DNA of 57,469 bases from the NCBI GenBank assembly GCA_017460665.1, contig JAFUAO010000104.1, forward strand, positions 1 to 57,469. The letters run 5' to 3'. Shown here piece after piece: positions 25,079 through 34,005 of this stretch. The number at the start of each line of letters is the position of its first letter. Position 1 is the first letter of the stretch. Under the pieces are notes generated by a model that worked only from the letters and a program-made list of their open reading frames with translations, did not search any database and was not told where the DNA came from. The position numbers and the translations under genes are program-made. This DNA is from Ruminococcus sp. GTDB taxonomy: Bacteria; Bacillota; Clostridia; Oscillospirales; Ruminococcaceae.

Positions 25079-28000
25079 ATGGCACATAAACAAAAGAAGC
25101 ACAGACTGTCAGCCTGTGCAGCTGCTGCTTCCTGTGCAGTTATAGCAGCTTTTTCAGGTTTTCCTCAAACGGCGGACCTTGCCGCGGCTGCGCAGTCGGA
25201 GTGGTACTTTGACTTCGGCGGAAACGGTGCATCGAACGGTTATACCGCTGTTGACGCAGGAACGGGCTACAGCAGCGCACGCGGCTACGGCTTTGCAAAC
25301 ACCTCTCAGGTAAAAAATGTGGGTGCAGCCGGTAAAAATGAGCTTAGTGATGCTGTGCAATTCACTAACACATCGGCGGCAAACACATTCAACGTTGACC
25401 TGCCAAGCGGACTTTACGAAATAAAGGTCAAGCTGGGCAATACTACGAGAGCTTCTGTAAAGGCTGAGGACGTTCTTCAGATCATTAATATGACCGGAAA
25501 TAATGCTGTAGACTCGTTCACGATACCTGTTACAGACGGTCAGCTCAATCTCATGGTCACTGAGGGCAAGGCAGGCACAGCATTCACACTCAGTGCGCTC
25601 GACATCAAAAAGGTATCTGACAGCACCGAGACAAAACCGACTATCTGGGTCTGCGGAGACTCGACTGTCTGCAATTACTATCCCCTTGCAACAAGTACGC
25701 AGGCTGGCTGGGCGCAAATGCTCGGAAACTACGTTGATACAACGAAATTCGACATTCGTAATATGGCTGCAAGCGGACAGTATGCGAAGGGCTTCGTTGA
25801 CGCGGGACAGTTTGCACCTATTGAAAAATACGGAAAGAAGGGCGATTATTACATCATTTCCATAGGTATCAATGACACAAATTATTCCAATGCCACTGAG
25901 TACTACAATATCGTCTCTGATATGACGAAGCGTGCCAAGGCAAAGGGAATGACCGTTATCCTTGTAAAGCAGCAGGGACGAAACGGCGATGCACAGAGGA
26001 ACCTTACCTCCCGCTGGTTTGCAGGCGAGCTTGACCAGATAGGCAAAGAGCAGAACTGTCAGGTAGTCGATCTGTTCAATCTCTATCAGGACTACTGCCG
26101 GTCGATAGGTACAGACGCAACAACTGCACTTTACATGGACGGCGATACCCTGCACCCGAACCGTGCCGGAGCTGACAAATTGGCAGAGCTTGTGGCAAGC
26201 CAGATAGAATTTGTTGCTATGAATTCAGACGAGCCTGCAACTGAGCCAACTCCCGAACCTACAATAGAAGCGCAGACGATTCGCGGCGATGTCAATGCAG
26301 ACGGACAGTTCAATGTTTCTGACGTTGTGCTGCTGCAAAAATGGCTGCTCGCTGTCCCGGATACATATCTTGCCGATTGGAAAGCAGCTGGCCTCTGCGA
26401 GGACGACAGACTTGATGTTTATGACCTCATTATGATGAGGCAGGAGCTTGTAAGTGCTGGCAGCCGTTATCTTGCGATAAATGCAGCAGTCAATAACGGA
26501 GTTAGTGAGACCACAAATGCGGGCTCATCGACCGGCACGTATGTCAACCTCGATAATCAGGTCGGCAGCAGTATCGCATGGACGATAGACGTGCCGGAGG
26601 ACGGCAATTACAAGCTCACCTTCCGCAATGCAAACGGCGGCACGGCTGACCGTGATATGCGGCTGAGTCTCAGCGGTACAGACAATAAATGGACGGTGTC
26701 GTTCCCGACTACAGGCGGCTGGACAAACTGGGCAGATTCTTCAATTATTGTTCCGCTGTCAAAGGGTACACAGACTGTAACACTGACTTCTTTGACGGCT
26801 GACGGCGGTCCTAATCTGGACTATCTGACGTTGACCAGAACCGATTCCGATGCACAGCAGCCGTATGTTCAGCCTGTCATCACCGAGGGTGCAAAGCAGG
26901 TGGAGGCACTGACAAGAGGAGTTGTTGCTGCAAATACCGGAAACGGTATGTTCTTAAGCTGGCGCAGTCTTGCAACTGACAGTGCGAATACCACATTCAA
27001 GCTCTATAAAAACGGCACGCTGCTTGCTGACATTGCCGCTGACAAGGCCACGAACTATCTCGATAACGGCGGAAAAACTACAGATAAATACACGGTCGAT
27101 ATATATGTGAACGGTGTTAAGACCGAGACTGCACAGACCGAGAATATCCTCGCTAATAAGAACGGCGGTCAGAGCGGTGCATATTTTGATATTCCGCTTG
27201 ATGTTCCGGCGGCACGAACGATGCCGGACGGCTCGACCTGCACATACAGTCCGAACGATGCGAGCGTAGGAGATGTTGACGGCGACGGCGAGTATGAGAT
27301 TATACTCAAATGGGACCCGTCCAACTCCAAGGACAACTCGCAGGACGGCTACACAGGCAATGTTCTCATCGACTGTTACAAGCTCAGCGGTAAGAAGCTG
27401 TGGCGTATCGACTTAGGCGTGAATATTCGTGCAGGTGCGCACTATACGCAGTTTATGGTCTATGACTATGACGGCGACGGCAAGGCGGAAATGGTCTGCA
27501 AGACCTCCGACGGTACAGTTGACGGTACAGGTAAGGCTATCGGCAATGCAAATGCTGACTACCGCTCCAATGTGGGACGTATACTGACCGGAAACGAATA
27601 CCTGACACTTTTTGACGGTCAGACCGGTGCAGCACTTGATACCGTTGATTATAAGCCCGGCAGAGGGACTGTTGCAAACTGGGGCGACGGATATGGCAAC
27701 CGTTGTGATCGTTTCCTTGCTGCAACTGCTTATCTTGACGGTCAGCACCCGAGCGTACTCATGGGCAGAGGCTATTACACAAGAATGGCTGTCACTGCAT
27801 ATGACGTTGTGAACAAAAAACTTGTTGAGCGCTGGGCGTTCGATACAGGTCACAATGCTGCTGTTGCAGGATATGGCGACGGAAATCACAACTGCATGGC
27901 TGCCGATGTAGATGGCGACGGAAAACAGGAGCTCGTTATGGGCTCAGCGGTCATCGACGATAACGGCAAGCTGCTTTACACATCGGGACTTAGCCACGGA

Positions 28001-28669
28001 GACGCGCTCCATGTCGGTGACTTTGACCCGTCAAATCCCGGAGTTGAGATATTCATGTGCCATGAGGAAAAGGATGCGGGCTACGGTATATCTCTTCGCG
28101 ACGGAAAAACAGGAAAAATGCTTTTCCGTGAAAAGGGAGACGGCGATACAGGCAGATGTCTGGCTGACAATCTCATTGCAGGCAACAACAGCGCAGAGAT
28201 AGTCGGAAGCCATAATGCGGTAGTATATGATACCTCCGGAAATAAGGTCTGCAACTGGAGTGATGTTACCAAGTGGGGTCAGAACTTCGTAATTTACTGG
28301 AGCGACACACTTGAAAGGTGCGTCCTCGACAGAGGCTGTATCGACCAGTACGGCAAGGGCAGAGTTATGACTGCTGACGGCGGAGCTTCCATAAATGGAA
28401 CAAAATCTACGCCCAGCCTTTCATGTGACCTTTTCGGAGACTGGCGCGAGGAAGTGATATTCCCAGCGAATGACGGCAAGGTGCTCAGAGTTTATACAAC
28501 AACTTTTGAGACGGAGTATAAAATATACACTCTTATGCACAACCCGCAGTACCGTACACAAGTAGCAGGTCAGAATGTCGCATATAATCAGCCGCCGCAT
28601 ACGGACTTCTTCATCGGGACGGGCTTTGCACTTCCTGATGTTCCAGAGGTTTATACGGCAGGTCAATAA
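25079..28669 (+). CDS. Bifunctional pectin enzyme: CE12-like esterase, central dockerin, CBM35-like, PL11 lyase
   Basis: 1196 residues. The order is: signal peptide (about 1-38); a beta-sandwich domain (about 40-176, starting WYFDFGGNGASNGYTAVDAG); an SGNH/GDSL esterase (about 188-377) with GDST, GIND and the Asp/His pair in DTLHPN; a dockerin (about 400-457); a CBM35-like galactose-binding domain (about 462-585); and a PL11 rhamnogalacturonan lyase (about 600-1196) with GDVDGDGEYEIILKWD and YDYDGDGKAEMVCKTSDGT. One protein can thus remove acetyl groups from, and cut, rhamnogalacturonan I. A dockerin placed in the middle is unusual. AttGGAGGG precedes the ATG. The frame is intact throughout. 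Confidence 0.93.
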   Translation: MAHKQKKHRLSACAAAASCAVIAAFSGFPQTADLAAAAQSEWYFDFGGNGASNGYTAVDAGTGYSSARGYGFANTSQVKNVGAAGKNELSDAVQFTNTSAANTFNVDLPSGLYEIKVKLGNTTRASVKAEDVLQIINMTGNNAVDSFTIPVTDGQLNLMVTEGKAGTAFTLSALDIKKVSDSTETKPTIWVCGDSTVCNYYPLATSTQAGWAQMLGNYVDTTKFDIRNMAASGQYAKGFVDAGQFAPIEKYGKKGDYYIISIGINDTNYSNATEYYNIVSDMTKRAKAKGMTVILVKQQGRNGDAQRNLTSRWFAGELDQIGKEQNCQVVDLFNLYQDYCRSIGTDATTALYMDGDTLHPNRAGADKLAELVASQIEFVAMNSDEPATEPTPEPTIEAQTIRGDVNADGQFNVSDVVLLQKWLLAVPDTYLADWKAAGLCEDDRLDVYDLIMMRQELVSAGSRYLAINAAVNNGVSETTNAGSSTGTYVNLDNQVGSSIAWTIDVPEDGNYKLTFRNANGGTADRDMRLSLSGTDNKWTVSFPTTGGWTNWADSSIIVPLSKGTQTVTLTSLTADGGPNLDYLTLTRTDSDAQQPYVQPVITEGAKQVEALTRGVVAANTGNGMFLSWRSLATDSANTTFKLYKNGTLLADIAADKATNYLDNGGKTTDKYTVDIYVNGVKTETAQTENILANKNGGQSGAYFDIPLDVPAARTMPDGSTCTYSPNDASVGDVDGDGEYEIILKWDPSNSKDNSQDGYTGNVLIDCYKLSGKKLWRIDLGVNIRAGAHYTQFMVYDYDGDGKAEMVCKTSDGTVDGTGKAIGNANADYRSNVGRILTGNEYLTLFDGQTGAALDTVDYKPGRGTVANWGDGYGNRCDRFLAATAYLDGQHPSVLMGRGYYTRMAVTAYDVVNKKLVERWAFDTGHNAAVAGYGDGNHNCMAADVDGDGKQELVMGSAVIDDNGKLLYTSGLSHGDALHVGDFDPSNPGVEIFMCHEEKDAGYGISLRDGKTGKMLFREKGDGDTGRCLADNLIAGNNSAEIVGSHNAVVYDTSGNKVCNWSDVTKWGQNFVIYWSDTLERCVLDRGCIDQYGKGRVMTADGGASINGTKSTPSLSCDLFGDWREEVIFPANDGKVLRVYTTTFETEYKIYTLMHNPQYRTQVAGQNVAYNQPPHTDFFIGTGFALPDVPEVYTAGQ

Positions 28670-28712
28670 AAAATTTAAGGGGACTGTTTCAGCCCCCTTT
28701 TATCGTTCATAA

Positions 28713-28883
28713 AAAGAAAATCGCCGTATCGTCCCCTCAGACAATACGGCTTTTCTGATCTGTCCCACCGATCACAAAGGAATCAATGATCGGAATTCCA
28801 GCAGCTATTGCAAAATACGGTCAATGTGCAGATACCGCAGCTGCAAATGTACTGTTGTTAATACTATTTTATTGCATTTAAGG
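28713..28883. repeat. Structured direct repeat, copy A (left of GH51 gene)
   Basis: About 170 bases matching 30,468-30,632. Two hairpins are visible: gccgtat with aatacggc, and ccgatca with tgatcgg. On the minus strand the first hairpin is followed by GATTTTCTTTTT, so this copy can terminate the GH51 transcript. No conserved reading frame exists because the copies differ by short insertions and deletions. Confidence 0.75.
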
Positions 28884-28938
28884 CAAACAGTCAATGATGT
28901 TTAGTGTATAATACATTGCATTTTGAATACTTATTAAA

Positions 28939-30426
28939 TCACTCATATATTTTCAGTGCAGCTACCGAGCACGGCGGCAGATCAAGCGTTATCTTGCCGC
29001 CCGCAATACTAACACCGCTGTAGTCCTCTATGCGGACATTCTCGCTACCGTCGAAGCCATTGAAGCTGTGGACCTCCGCCGTTATGATCTGACCCTCCGC
29101 GGAGCTGATGCTACCGCTTTCGGAGTCGATGAGAAGCCGGCAATCCTCATCAAGTGAAGCATTGGAGACTGTCAGGAAAAGCTCGCCGTTTTTCTTCGAC
29201 ATAGAGCAGGTCAGCTGCGGCATTTCATTGCCGCCATTATAAATGTACGGAACAGCACACGACGTCCGCACAAGCTCTGCGCCGTGATGTGGAAGGAACA
29301 TCTTAAATACCTGCCACGTCGGAGTCTTGATGAGCTTTTCGCTGTCACTGAGCAGCACAGCCTGCAATACGTTCATGGTCTGCGCCAGATTCGCCATGAT
29401 GACTCTGTCCGAATGGTTGTTGAAGATATTGAGGTTTATCGCTGCAACGAGCGCATCGCGCATGGTGTTCTGCTGATAGAGGAAGCCCGGATTCGTTCCC
29501 TTTTCAACGTCGTACCAGCAGCCCCATTCGTCGATAATGAGCTTTATCTTTCCCTCACTGTCGTACTTGTCCATCACCGCGCCGTGCCTGTTTATGAGCT
29601 CCTCCATGTACAGCGTTTTTGAGATCGTGCTGTAGAATTCGTCGTCGGAAAAATCGAGCGCGTCGCCCTTGTGTGACCACTCGCCGGTGGGGACGGTGTA
29701 ATAGTGCAGCGAAATTGCTCCCGTATGCCACGGTTTGAGAGTTCTCATCACGCCCTCTGTCCACTCGTAGTCGTCAGCATTCGGACCGCAGGCGACCTTT
29801 ACCATGTCATTGTTATTGTAATTCTTCGCGAAGGTCTGATACTGGCGGTAAAGGTCGGCATAAGCCTCGGGACGCATATTTCCGCCGCCGCCCCAGTTCT
29901 CGTTGCCGATACCAAGGTATTCGACAGCCCACGGAGTTTCGTGACCGTTCGCCTTGCGCTCACTGCCGAGCGGTGTATCTGTCGGCGCGGTGATATACTG
30001 TATCCACTCGGAAAGCTCCTGAACAGTTCCGCTGCCCATGTTTCCGGCTATGTATGCCTTGCAGCCGAGCAGCTCGCAAAGCTCGAAGAATTCATGCGTG
30101 CCGAAGCTGTTGTCCTCGGTAACGCCGCCCCAGTTGGAATTGAGTATGGGCTTGCGGTCAGCACCTACACCGTCCCGCCAGTGATACTCGTCCGCAAAGC
30201 AGCCCCCCGGCCACCGCAGAACAGGTATTCCGATTTCTTTCAGTGCCTGCACAACATCGTTTCTTATGCCGTCAGTGTTGGAGATATGGCTCCCCTTTCC
30301 GACGTAGATACCGTTATAGATACACCTGCCGAGGTGCTCGGAAAAGTGCCCGTATATCTCGGGAGCTATACGCGATAAAGCTTTGCCCGAGTCATATTTA
30401 AGGTACGCAGTTTTCATTTGCAACAC
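28939..30426 (-). CDS. GH51 alpha-L-arabinofuranosidase
   Basis: 495 residues, the usual length. It has no signal peptide, so it acts inside the cell on imported arabino-oligosaccharides. The family start is clear (EIYGHFSEHLGRCIYNGIYV). The acid/base Glu is in GIGNENWGGGGN (about 176) and the nucleophile in IIDEWGCWYDV (about 298). It fits with the extracellular pectin enzymes around it: side-chain arabinose of rhamnogalacturonan I would be released after uptake. AAGGAGTG precedes the ATG. Its own promoter is at 30,438-30,466, and direct repeats flank the gene on both sides. Confidence 0.96.
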   Translation of the reverse strand: MLQMKTAYLKYDSGKALSRIAPEIYGHFSEHLGRCIYNGIYVGKGSHISNTDGIRNDVVQALKEIGIPVLRWPGGCFADEYHWRDGVGADRKPILNSNWGGVTEDNSFGTHEFFELCELLGCKAYIAGNMGSGTVQELSEWIQYITAPTDTPLGSERKANGHETPWAVEYLGIGNENWGGGGNMRPEAYADLYRQYQTFAKNYNNNDMVKVACGPNADDYEWTEGVMRTLKPWHTGAISLHYYTVPTGEWSHKGDALDFSDDEFYSTISKTLYMEELINRHGAVMDKYDSEGKIKLIIDEWGCWYDVEKGTNPGFLYQQNTMRDALVAAINLNIFNNHSDRVIMANLAQTMNVLQAVLLSDSEKLIKTPTWQVFKMFLPHHGAELVRTSCAVPYIYNGGNEMPQLTCSMSKKNGELFLTVSNASLDEDCRLLIDSESGSISSAEGQIITAEVHSFNGFDGSENVRIEDYSGVSIAGGKITLDLPPCSVAALKIYE

Positions 30427-30437
30427 TCCTTTTCAGA

Positions 30438-30466
30438 ATTATACCACAGCTATGCACAAAATGCAA
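30438..30466 (-). promoter_or_regulatory. Promoter of the GH51 gene
   Basis: On the minus strand TTGCAT (30,461-30,466), 17 bp, TATAAT (30,438-30,443). The spacer starts TTTGTGCA, which also occurs in the operator region of the rightward GH5 gene. Confidence 0.8.
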
Positions 30467-30467
30467 T

Positions 30468-30632
30468 AAAGAAAATCGCCGTATCGTCCCCTCAGACAAT
30501 ACGGCTCTGATCTGTCCACCGGTCACAAAGGAAATAATGATCGGAATTACAGCGCATTTTGCAGAAACAGTTATTGTGCAGATACCGCTTTAGCAAGCTG
30601 TGCTGTTGTTAAGACTATTCTACAGCATAAGG
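30468..30632. repeat. Structured direct repeat, copy B (right of GH51 gene)
   Basis: It begins aaagaaaatcgccgtatcgt like copy A and keeps the gccgtat/atacggc hairpin, the ctgatctgtcc box and the tgatcggaatt box. It lies in the spacer between the divergent GH51 and GH5 genes. Confidence 0.75.
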
Positions 30633-30665
30633 ATACAGATGTCAATGATAAAAAGTGCGGATCAC

Positions 30666-30766
30666 ATTACATTTTGTGCAAACTTTTTCTGGGCACAAGA
30701 AATGCACGAAATGTAATATAATTTGCGCAAAATTCTATTGCATTATGTGTTCCCATTCGCTATAAT
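30666..30766 (+). promoter_or_regulatory. Promoter and operator of the GH5-CBM gene
   Basis: TTGCAT (30,738-30,743), 17 bp, TATAAT (30,761-30,766). Upstream, attacattttgtgc (30,666-30,679) and gcacgaaatgtaat (30,704-30,717) form an inverted repeat with one mismatch. tttgtgcaaa (30,673-30,682) and tttgcgcaaa (30,722-30,731) are near-identical half-sites. This fits binding by one of the two AraC proteins. Confidence 0.65.
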
Positions 30767-30837
30767 AAAAATAACAAGAGCGCTCGGAATGTTTATGGAG
30801 GCGTATTGCGCAGTACGCTTTCCGGAGAGGGAAAATT

Positions 30838-33087
30838 ATGAATATTAAGAGCAGAATGGCAAGCATTTCGGCTGCGGCTGCAATGCTTGTGTCTGTACTT
30901 TCGATCAATGTGGGCACTAACATTGAAGCAAAGGCAGACTTTGAAAAAAATGCAGTCCAGACCGTCGCTGACATGGGCTTCGGCTGGAACTTAGGCAACT
31001 CGCTGGACAGCTACTCAGGCACTGTAGTTGGCTCAAATCTCGGCAGCACATCGAGTGAGACAGCGTGGGGAAATCCTGCGACTACAAAGGCTATGATAGA
31101 CATGGTCAAGGCTTCGGGCGTCGAGACAGTCCGCGTGCCTGTTACGTGGTATGAGCACATGGACCCCGTAACGTACAAGATAGACGATGTGTGGATGAAC
31201 AGGGTCGAGGAGGTCGTGAACTATGTCCTCGAGGACGATATGTACTGTATCATCAACGTCCACCACGACACCGGCGAAAACGGCTGGCTCAAGGCAAACA
31301 GCACAAACCTTGACACTAAAAAAGCTATGTACACGGCTATATGGGAGCAGGTCAGCGCGAACTTCGCGGATTACGGCGACAAGCTGCTTTTCGAGAGCCT
31401 TAACGAGATACTCGACGGCAGCGCGAATCAGTGGTATAACCCCAGCTCCGAGGCTGTCCCGATAACCAACGACCTCAACCAGGTATTCGTTGACGTTGTG
31501 AGAAAGTCCGGCGGAAACAATACGCAAAGAAACCTCATCTGCAATACATATTGTGCAGGCGCGAACAGGGAGATAACCAGTCAGGTCGTACTGCCGAAGG
31601 ACACGGTCAGCAACAGACTTATCGTTGAAACTCACATCTATCAGCCCTTCCCGTTCACTTCCGAGTCATACCCCAACGTCACTACATGGGACAGCACTTC
31701 CCTTGATATGTACATCGACAATATCTACAACCAGTTCGTGAAGAACGGCACTCCCGTTATCATCGGCGAGTTCGGCTGCGCGAATAAAAACAATATCGAC
31801 CAGATAACCTCATGGGCAAAGTATTACGTAGAGAAGTGTACCGGCTACGGTATCCCCTGCATCTGGTGGGACAACGGCAATCAGTACAAACTGTACAACC
31901 GCCGCACACTCAAGGTCACCGAGCCTGACCTGCTGAATACCATGATAGCCGCGGCAAAGGGCGAGGATTACGTTATCGACACGTCCGTCAAGGGTGATGT
32001 CAACGGCGACGGGCAGTTCAATATCAGCGATGTTGTTATCCTTCAGAAATGGCTGCTTGCAGTTCCGAATACCACTCTTGTCAACTGGAAGGCGGCTGAC
32101 CTTTGTGCTGACGAAAGACTTGACGTTTTCGACCTCATCGCTATGAGACAGAGCCTTGTGAGCGCGGATAATCTCTGCGCGAGCGAGGATAACTGGAACA
32201 GCTGGGTGGACACATCTGCCGGCGCTGACGCTGAGATGACATACACCTCAAACGGCGTAAAAATGCAGGTAAATGCAGGCGGCGAGTATGAGTGGAACGC
32301 GCAGTTCTTCTATGAGGGACTGACCCTCGAACAGGGCTCGACCTACAAAATTTCATTCGACTATAAGGCTGACTCCAAGCAGTCCACATCGTTCCATGTA
32401 ATGCAGGGACACGACGACTATCTCCCCTACTACAGCGGAAACCTCGACTGGACGACCACTGCTCAGCACTATGAGGACACATTCGAGTACACTAAGGCTA
32501 CTGATAAGGTCTGCCGTATCGGCTTCAACCTCGGCGGCAGCGGAGTTAAGGTTCCCTTCACTGTTGAAGTTGCAAATCTTAGCCTTGTAAAGGTAAGCGG
32601 TGGCAGCACAGCAGCAACTCCCTCCACACCTTCAGCTTCTGTTGATGTCAGCGGTGAAAATCTGTGCGCTGACGACAACTGGACAAGCTGGGTGAACGAG
32701 GAGGGCGGAAGCTCTGCGACCGTAGAGTATCTCGGAGACGGAATAAAAATAAACGTTACAAGCTCCGGTGAGGAGGAGTGGTACATTCAGGGCAGCTATC
32801 CTGACATCACTCTCGAGGAGGGTGCAGAGTACCAGGTATCCTTTGATTATTCAGCCGACAAAGCGATCTCGCTCTGGTATCACATCCAGCAAAATTACGA
32901 CCCCTATGGTCAGTACATCTACGAGCTTCTCGACTATACCACAAAGGTACAGCACTACACAGGTACATTCAAAATGTCCGACAAGACCGACAAAAATGTT
33001 ATCTGTGTATTCAACTGCGGCGGAGCAGATCCTGATGTTCCTTTCAGCGTGACTATAGAAAACCTTTCACTTGTGAAGATCTCATAA
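30838..33087 (+). CDS. Secreted GH5 glucanase with internal dockerin and two carbohydrate-binding domains
   Basis: 749 residues. A signal peptide (about 1-33) is followed by a GH5 barrel with GFGWNLGNSLDS (47-58), acid/base E190 (FESLNEIL) and nucleophile E311 (IIGEFG). Then come a dockerin (about 382-442; GDVNGDGQFNISDVVILQKW) and two related beta-sandwich modules (about 446-597 and 612-749), each opening NLCA...NW.SWV and ending in NLSLVK, like CBM4/9-type modules. A Ser/Thr/Pro linker separates the two modules. The enzyme probably cuts beta-1,4-glucan or xyloglucan. GGAGAGGG precedes the ATG. Like the protein at 25,079 its dockerin is not C-terminal. Confidence 0.92.
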   Translation: MNIKSRMASISAAAAMLVSVLSINVGTNIEAKADFEKNAVQTVADMGFGWNLGNSLDSYSGTVVGSNLGSTSSETAWGNPATTKAMIDMVKASGVETVRVPVTWYEHMDPVTYKIDDVWMNRVEEVVNYVLEDDMYCIINVHHDTGENGWLKANSTNLDTKKAMYTAIWEQVSANFADYGDKLLFESLNEILDGSANQWYNPSSEAVPITNDLNQVFVDVVRKSGGNNTQRNLICNTYCAGANREITSQVVLPKDTVSNRLIVETHIYQPFPFTSESYPNVTTWDSTSLDMYIDNIYNQFVKNGTPVIIGEFGCANKNNIDQITSWAKYYVEKCTGYGIPCIWWDNGNQYKLYNRRTLKVTEPDLLNTMIAAAKGEDYVIDTSVKGDVNGDGQFNISDVVILQKWLLAVPNTTLVNWKAADLCADERLDVFDLIAMRQSLVSADNLCASEDNWNSWVDTSAGADAEMTYTSNGVKMQVNAGGEYEWNAQFFYEGLTLEQGSTYKISFDYKADSKQSTSFHVMQGHDDYLPYYSGNLDWTTTAQHYEDTFEYTKATDKVCRIGFNLGGSGVKVPFTVEVANLSLVKVSGGSTAATPSTPSASVDVSGENLCADDNWTSWVNEEGGSSATVEYLGDGIKINVTSSGEEEWYIQGSYPDITLEEGAEYQVSFDYSADKAISLWYHIQQNYDPYGQYIYELLDYTTKVQHYTGTFKMSDKTDKNVICVFNCGGADPDVPFSVTIENLSLVKIS

Positions 33088-33106
33088 CTGCTCTGACATA
33101 TTCAGA

Positions 33107-33133
33107 AAAGCCGTCCTTTCGGGGGCGGCTTTC
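33107..33133 (+). terminator. Terminator of the GH5-CBM gene
   Basis: aaagccgtcc pairs with gggcggcttt around a short loop, followed by ctcat. Confidence 0.75.
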
Positions 33134-33205
33134 TCATACTTGACAACAGAATGGAGATGATGTATAATGCACTCAAGGAAAACTTTTGTGCAGGGAGTTG
33201 ATCTC

Positions 33206-33997
33206 GTGAAAATAAATAATATCGGCTATAACCACTGCCACGATGCGGACTTTTTCATTGAGCGCCCGGAGGGCAGCGGGGACTATCTGCTCCTGCTGCT
33301 GAAGACTGACGCTATCTTCACCATTGATGGAAGGGATATCATCGTTCCCAAGGATTCCGTGTTTATCTATCCGAAGGGACGTCCTCAGTATTACCGCTGT
33401 CTGCCGCAGCACACGTTTGAAAATGACTGGCTGCACTTCGATTTCACCACCAAGGATAAGGAGAGCGACTTCATCGGCAAGAAGATACCATTTGAGACGC
33501 CTATCCCGATGAATCTGAATTTCCTCAGCTACTGCATAAAGTCCATATCCTACGAAAAAAACTCCAACCACCCCTACAGGGAGCAGAGCATCCGCAGTTA
33601 TCTGTTCCTGATGTTTATTAAAATAGCGGAACAGGTCGAAAAAGCCGACGTCTACCGTTCTGGTGAGCAGTATGAGATGCTTGCGACCATACGCAATAAA
33701 ATTTACGCAGAGCCCTATGTGCCAAGAGGTGTGAACTGGGCTGCCCATGAGGTGCGTATGAGCCGTTCCACCTTTCAGCACGCCTACAAAAAGATGTTCG
33801 GTGTGAGCTATGTTCAGGATTTCATTTGCAGCAAGATCTCCTATTCCAAAATGCTGCTCACCTCCACTAATCTCACGATCGAGGAGGTTGCCAAGCAGTC
33901 CGGATACCGCAGCTACGTACACTACGCAAGGCAGTTCAGGGAGCAGACAGGCATGAGCCCGTCAGAATACAGAAAGGCGCAGAGTGAAGTTAAATAA
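33206..33997 (+). CDS. AraC-family transcriptional regulator
   Basis: 263 residues from a GTG at 33,206. I prefer this to the ATG at 33,167 because AGGGAG lies 8 bases before the GTG and the product then lines up from the first residue with the paralogue at 24,097. The sensing part has TDAIFTIDGRDIIVPKDSVF and IYPKGRPQYY. The DNA-binding part has TIEEVAKQSGYRSYVHYARQ and FREQTGMSPSEYR. It is downstream of the GH5-CBM gene and is a likely activator of that gene and of the divergent GH51 gene. It converges with the unknown gene at 34,006 with only 8 bases between stops. Confidence 0.9.
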   Translation: MKINNIGYNHCHDADFFIERPEGSGDYLLLLLKTDAIFTIDGRDIIVPKDSVFIYPKGRPQYYRCLPQHTFENDWLHFDFTTKDKESDFIGKKIPFETPIPMNLNFLSYCIKSISYEKNSNHPYREQSIRSYLFLMFIKIAEQVEKADVYRSGEQYEMLATIRNKIYAEPYVPRGVNWAAHEVRMSRSTFQHAYKKMFGVSYVQDFICSKISYSKMLLTSTNLTIEEVAKQSGYRSYVHYARQFREQTGMSPSEYRKAQSEVK

Positions 33998-34005
33998 AAG
34001 ATCTG

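Noticed and set aside
25154-26155. Open frame of 333 codons on the minus strand
   Set aside because: It is a shadow of the esterase half of the bifunctional pectin enzyme, with a Cys/Val-rich composition and no start signal.
28713-28883. C-terminal piece of a permease on the minus strand
   Set aside because: One frame of copy A looks hydrophobic, but copy B has frame-breaking insertions and deletions while keeping the hairpins, so coding is not the conserved feature.
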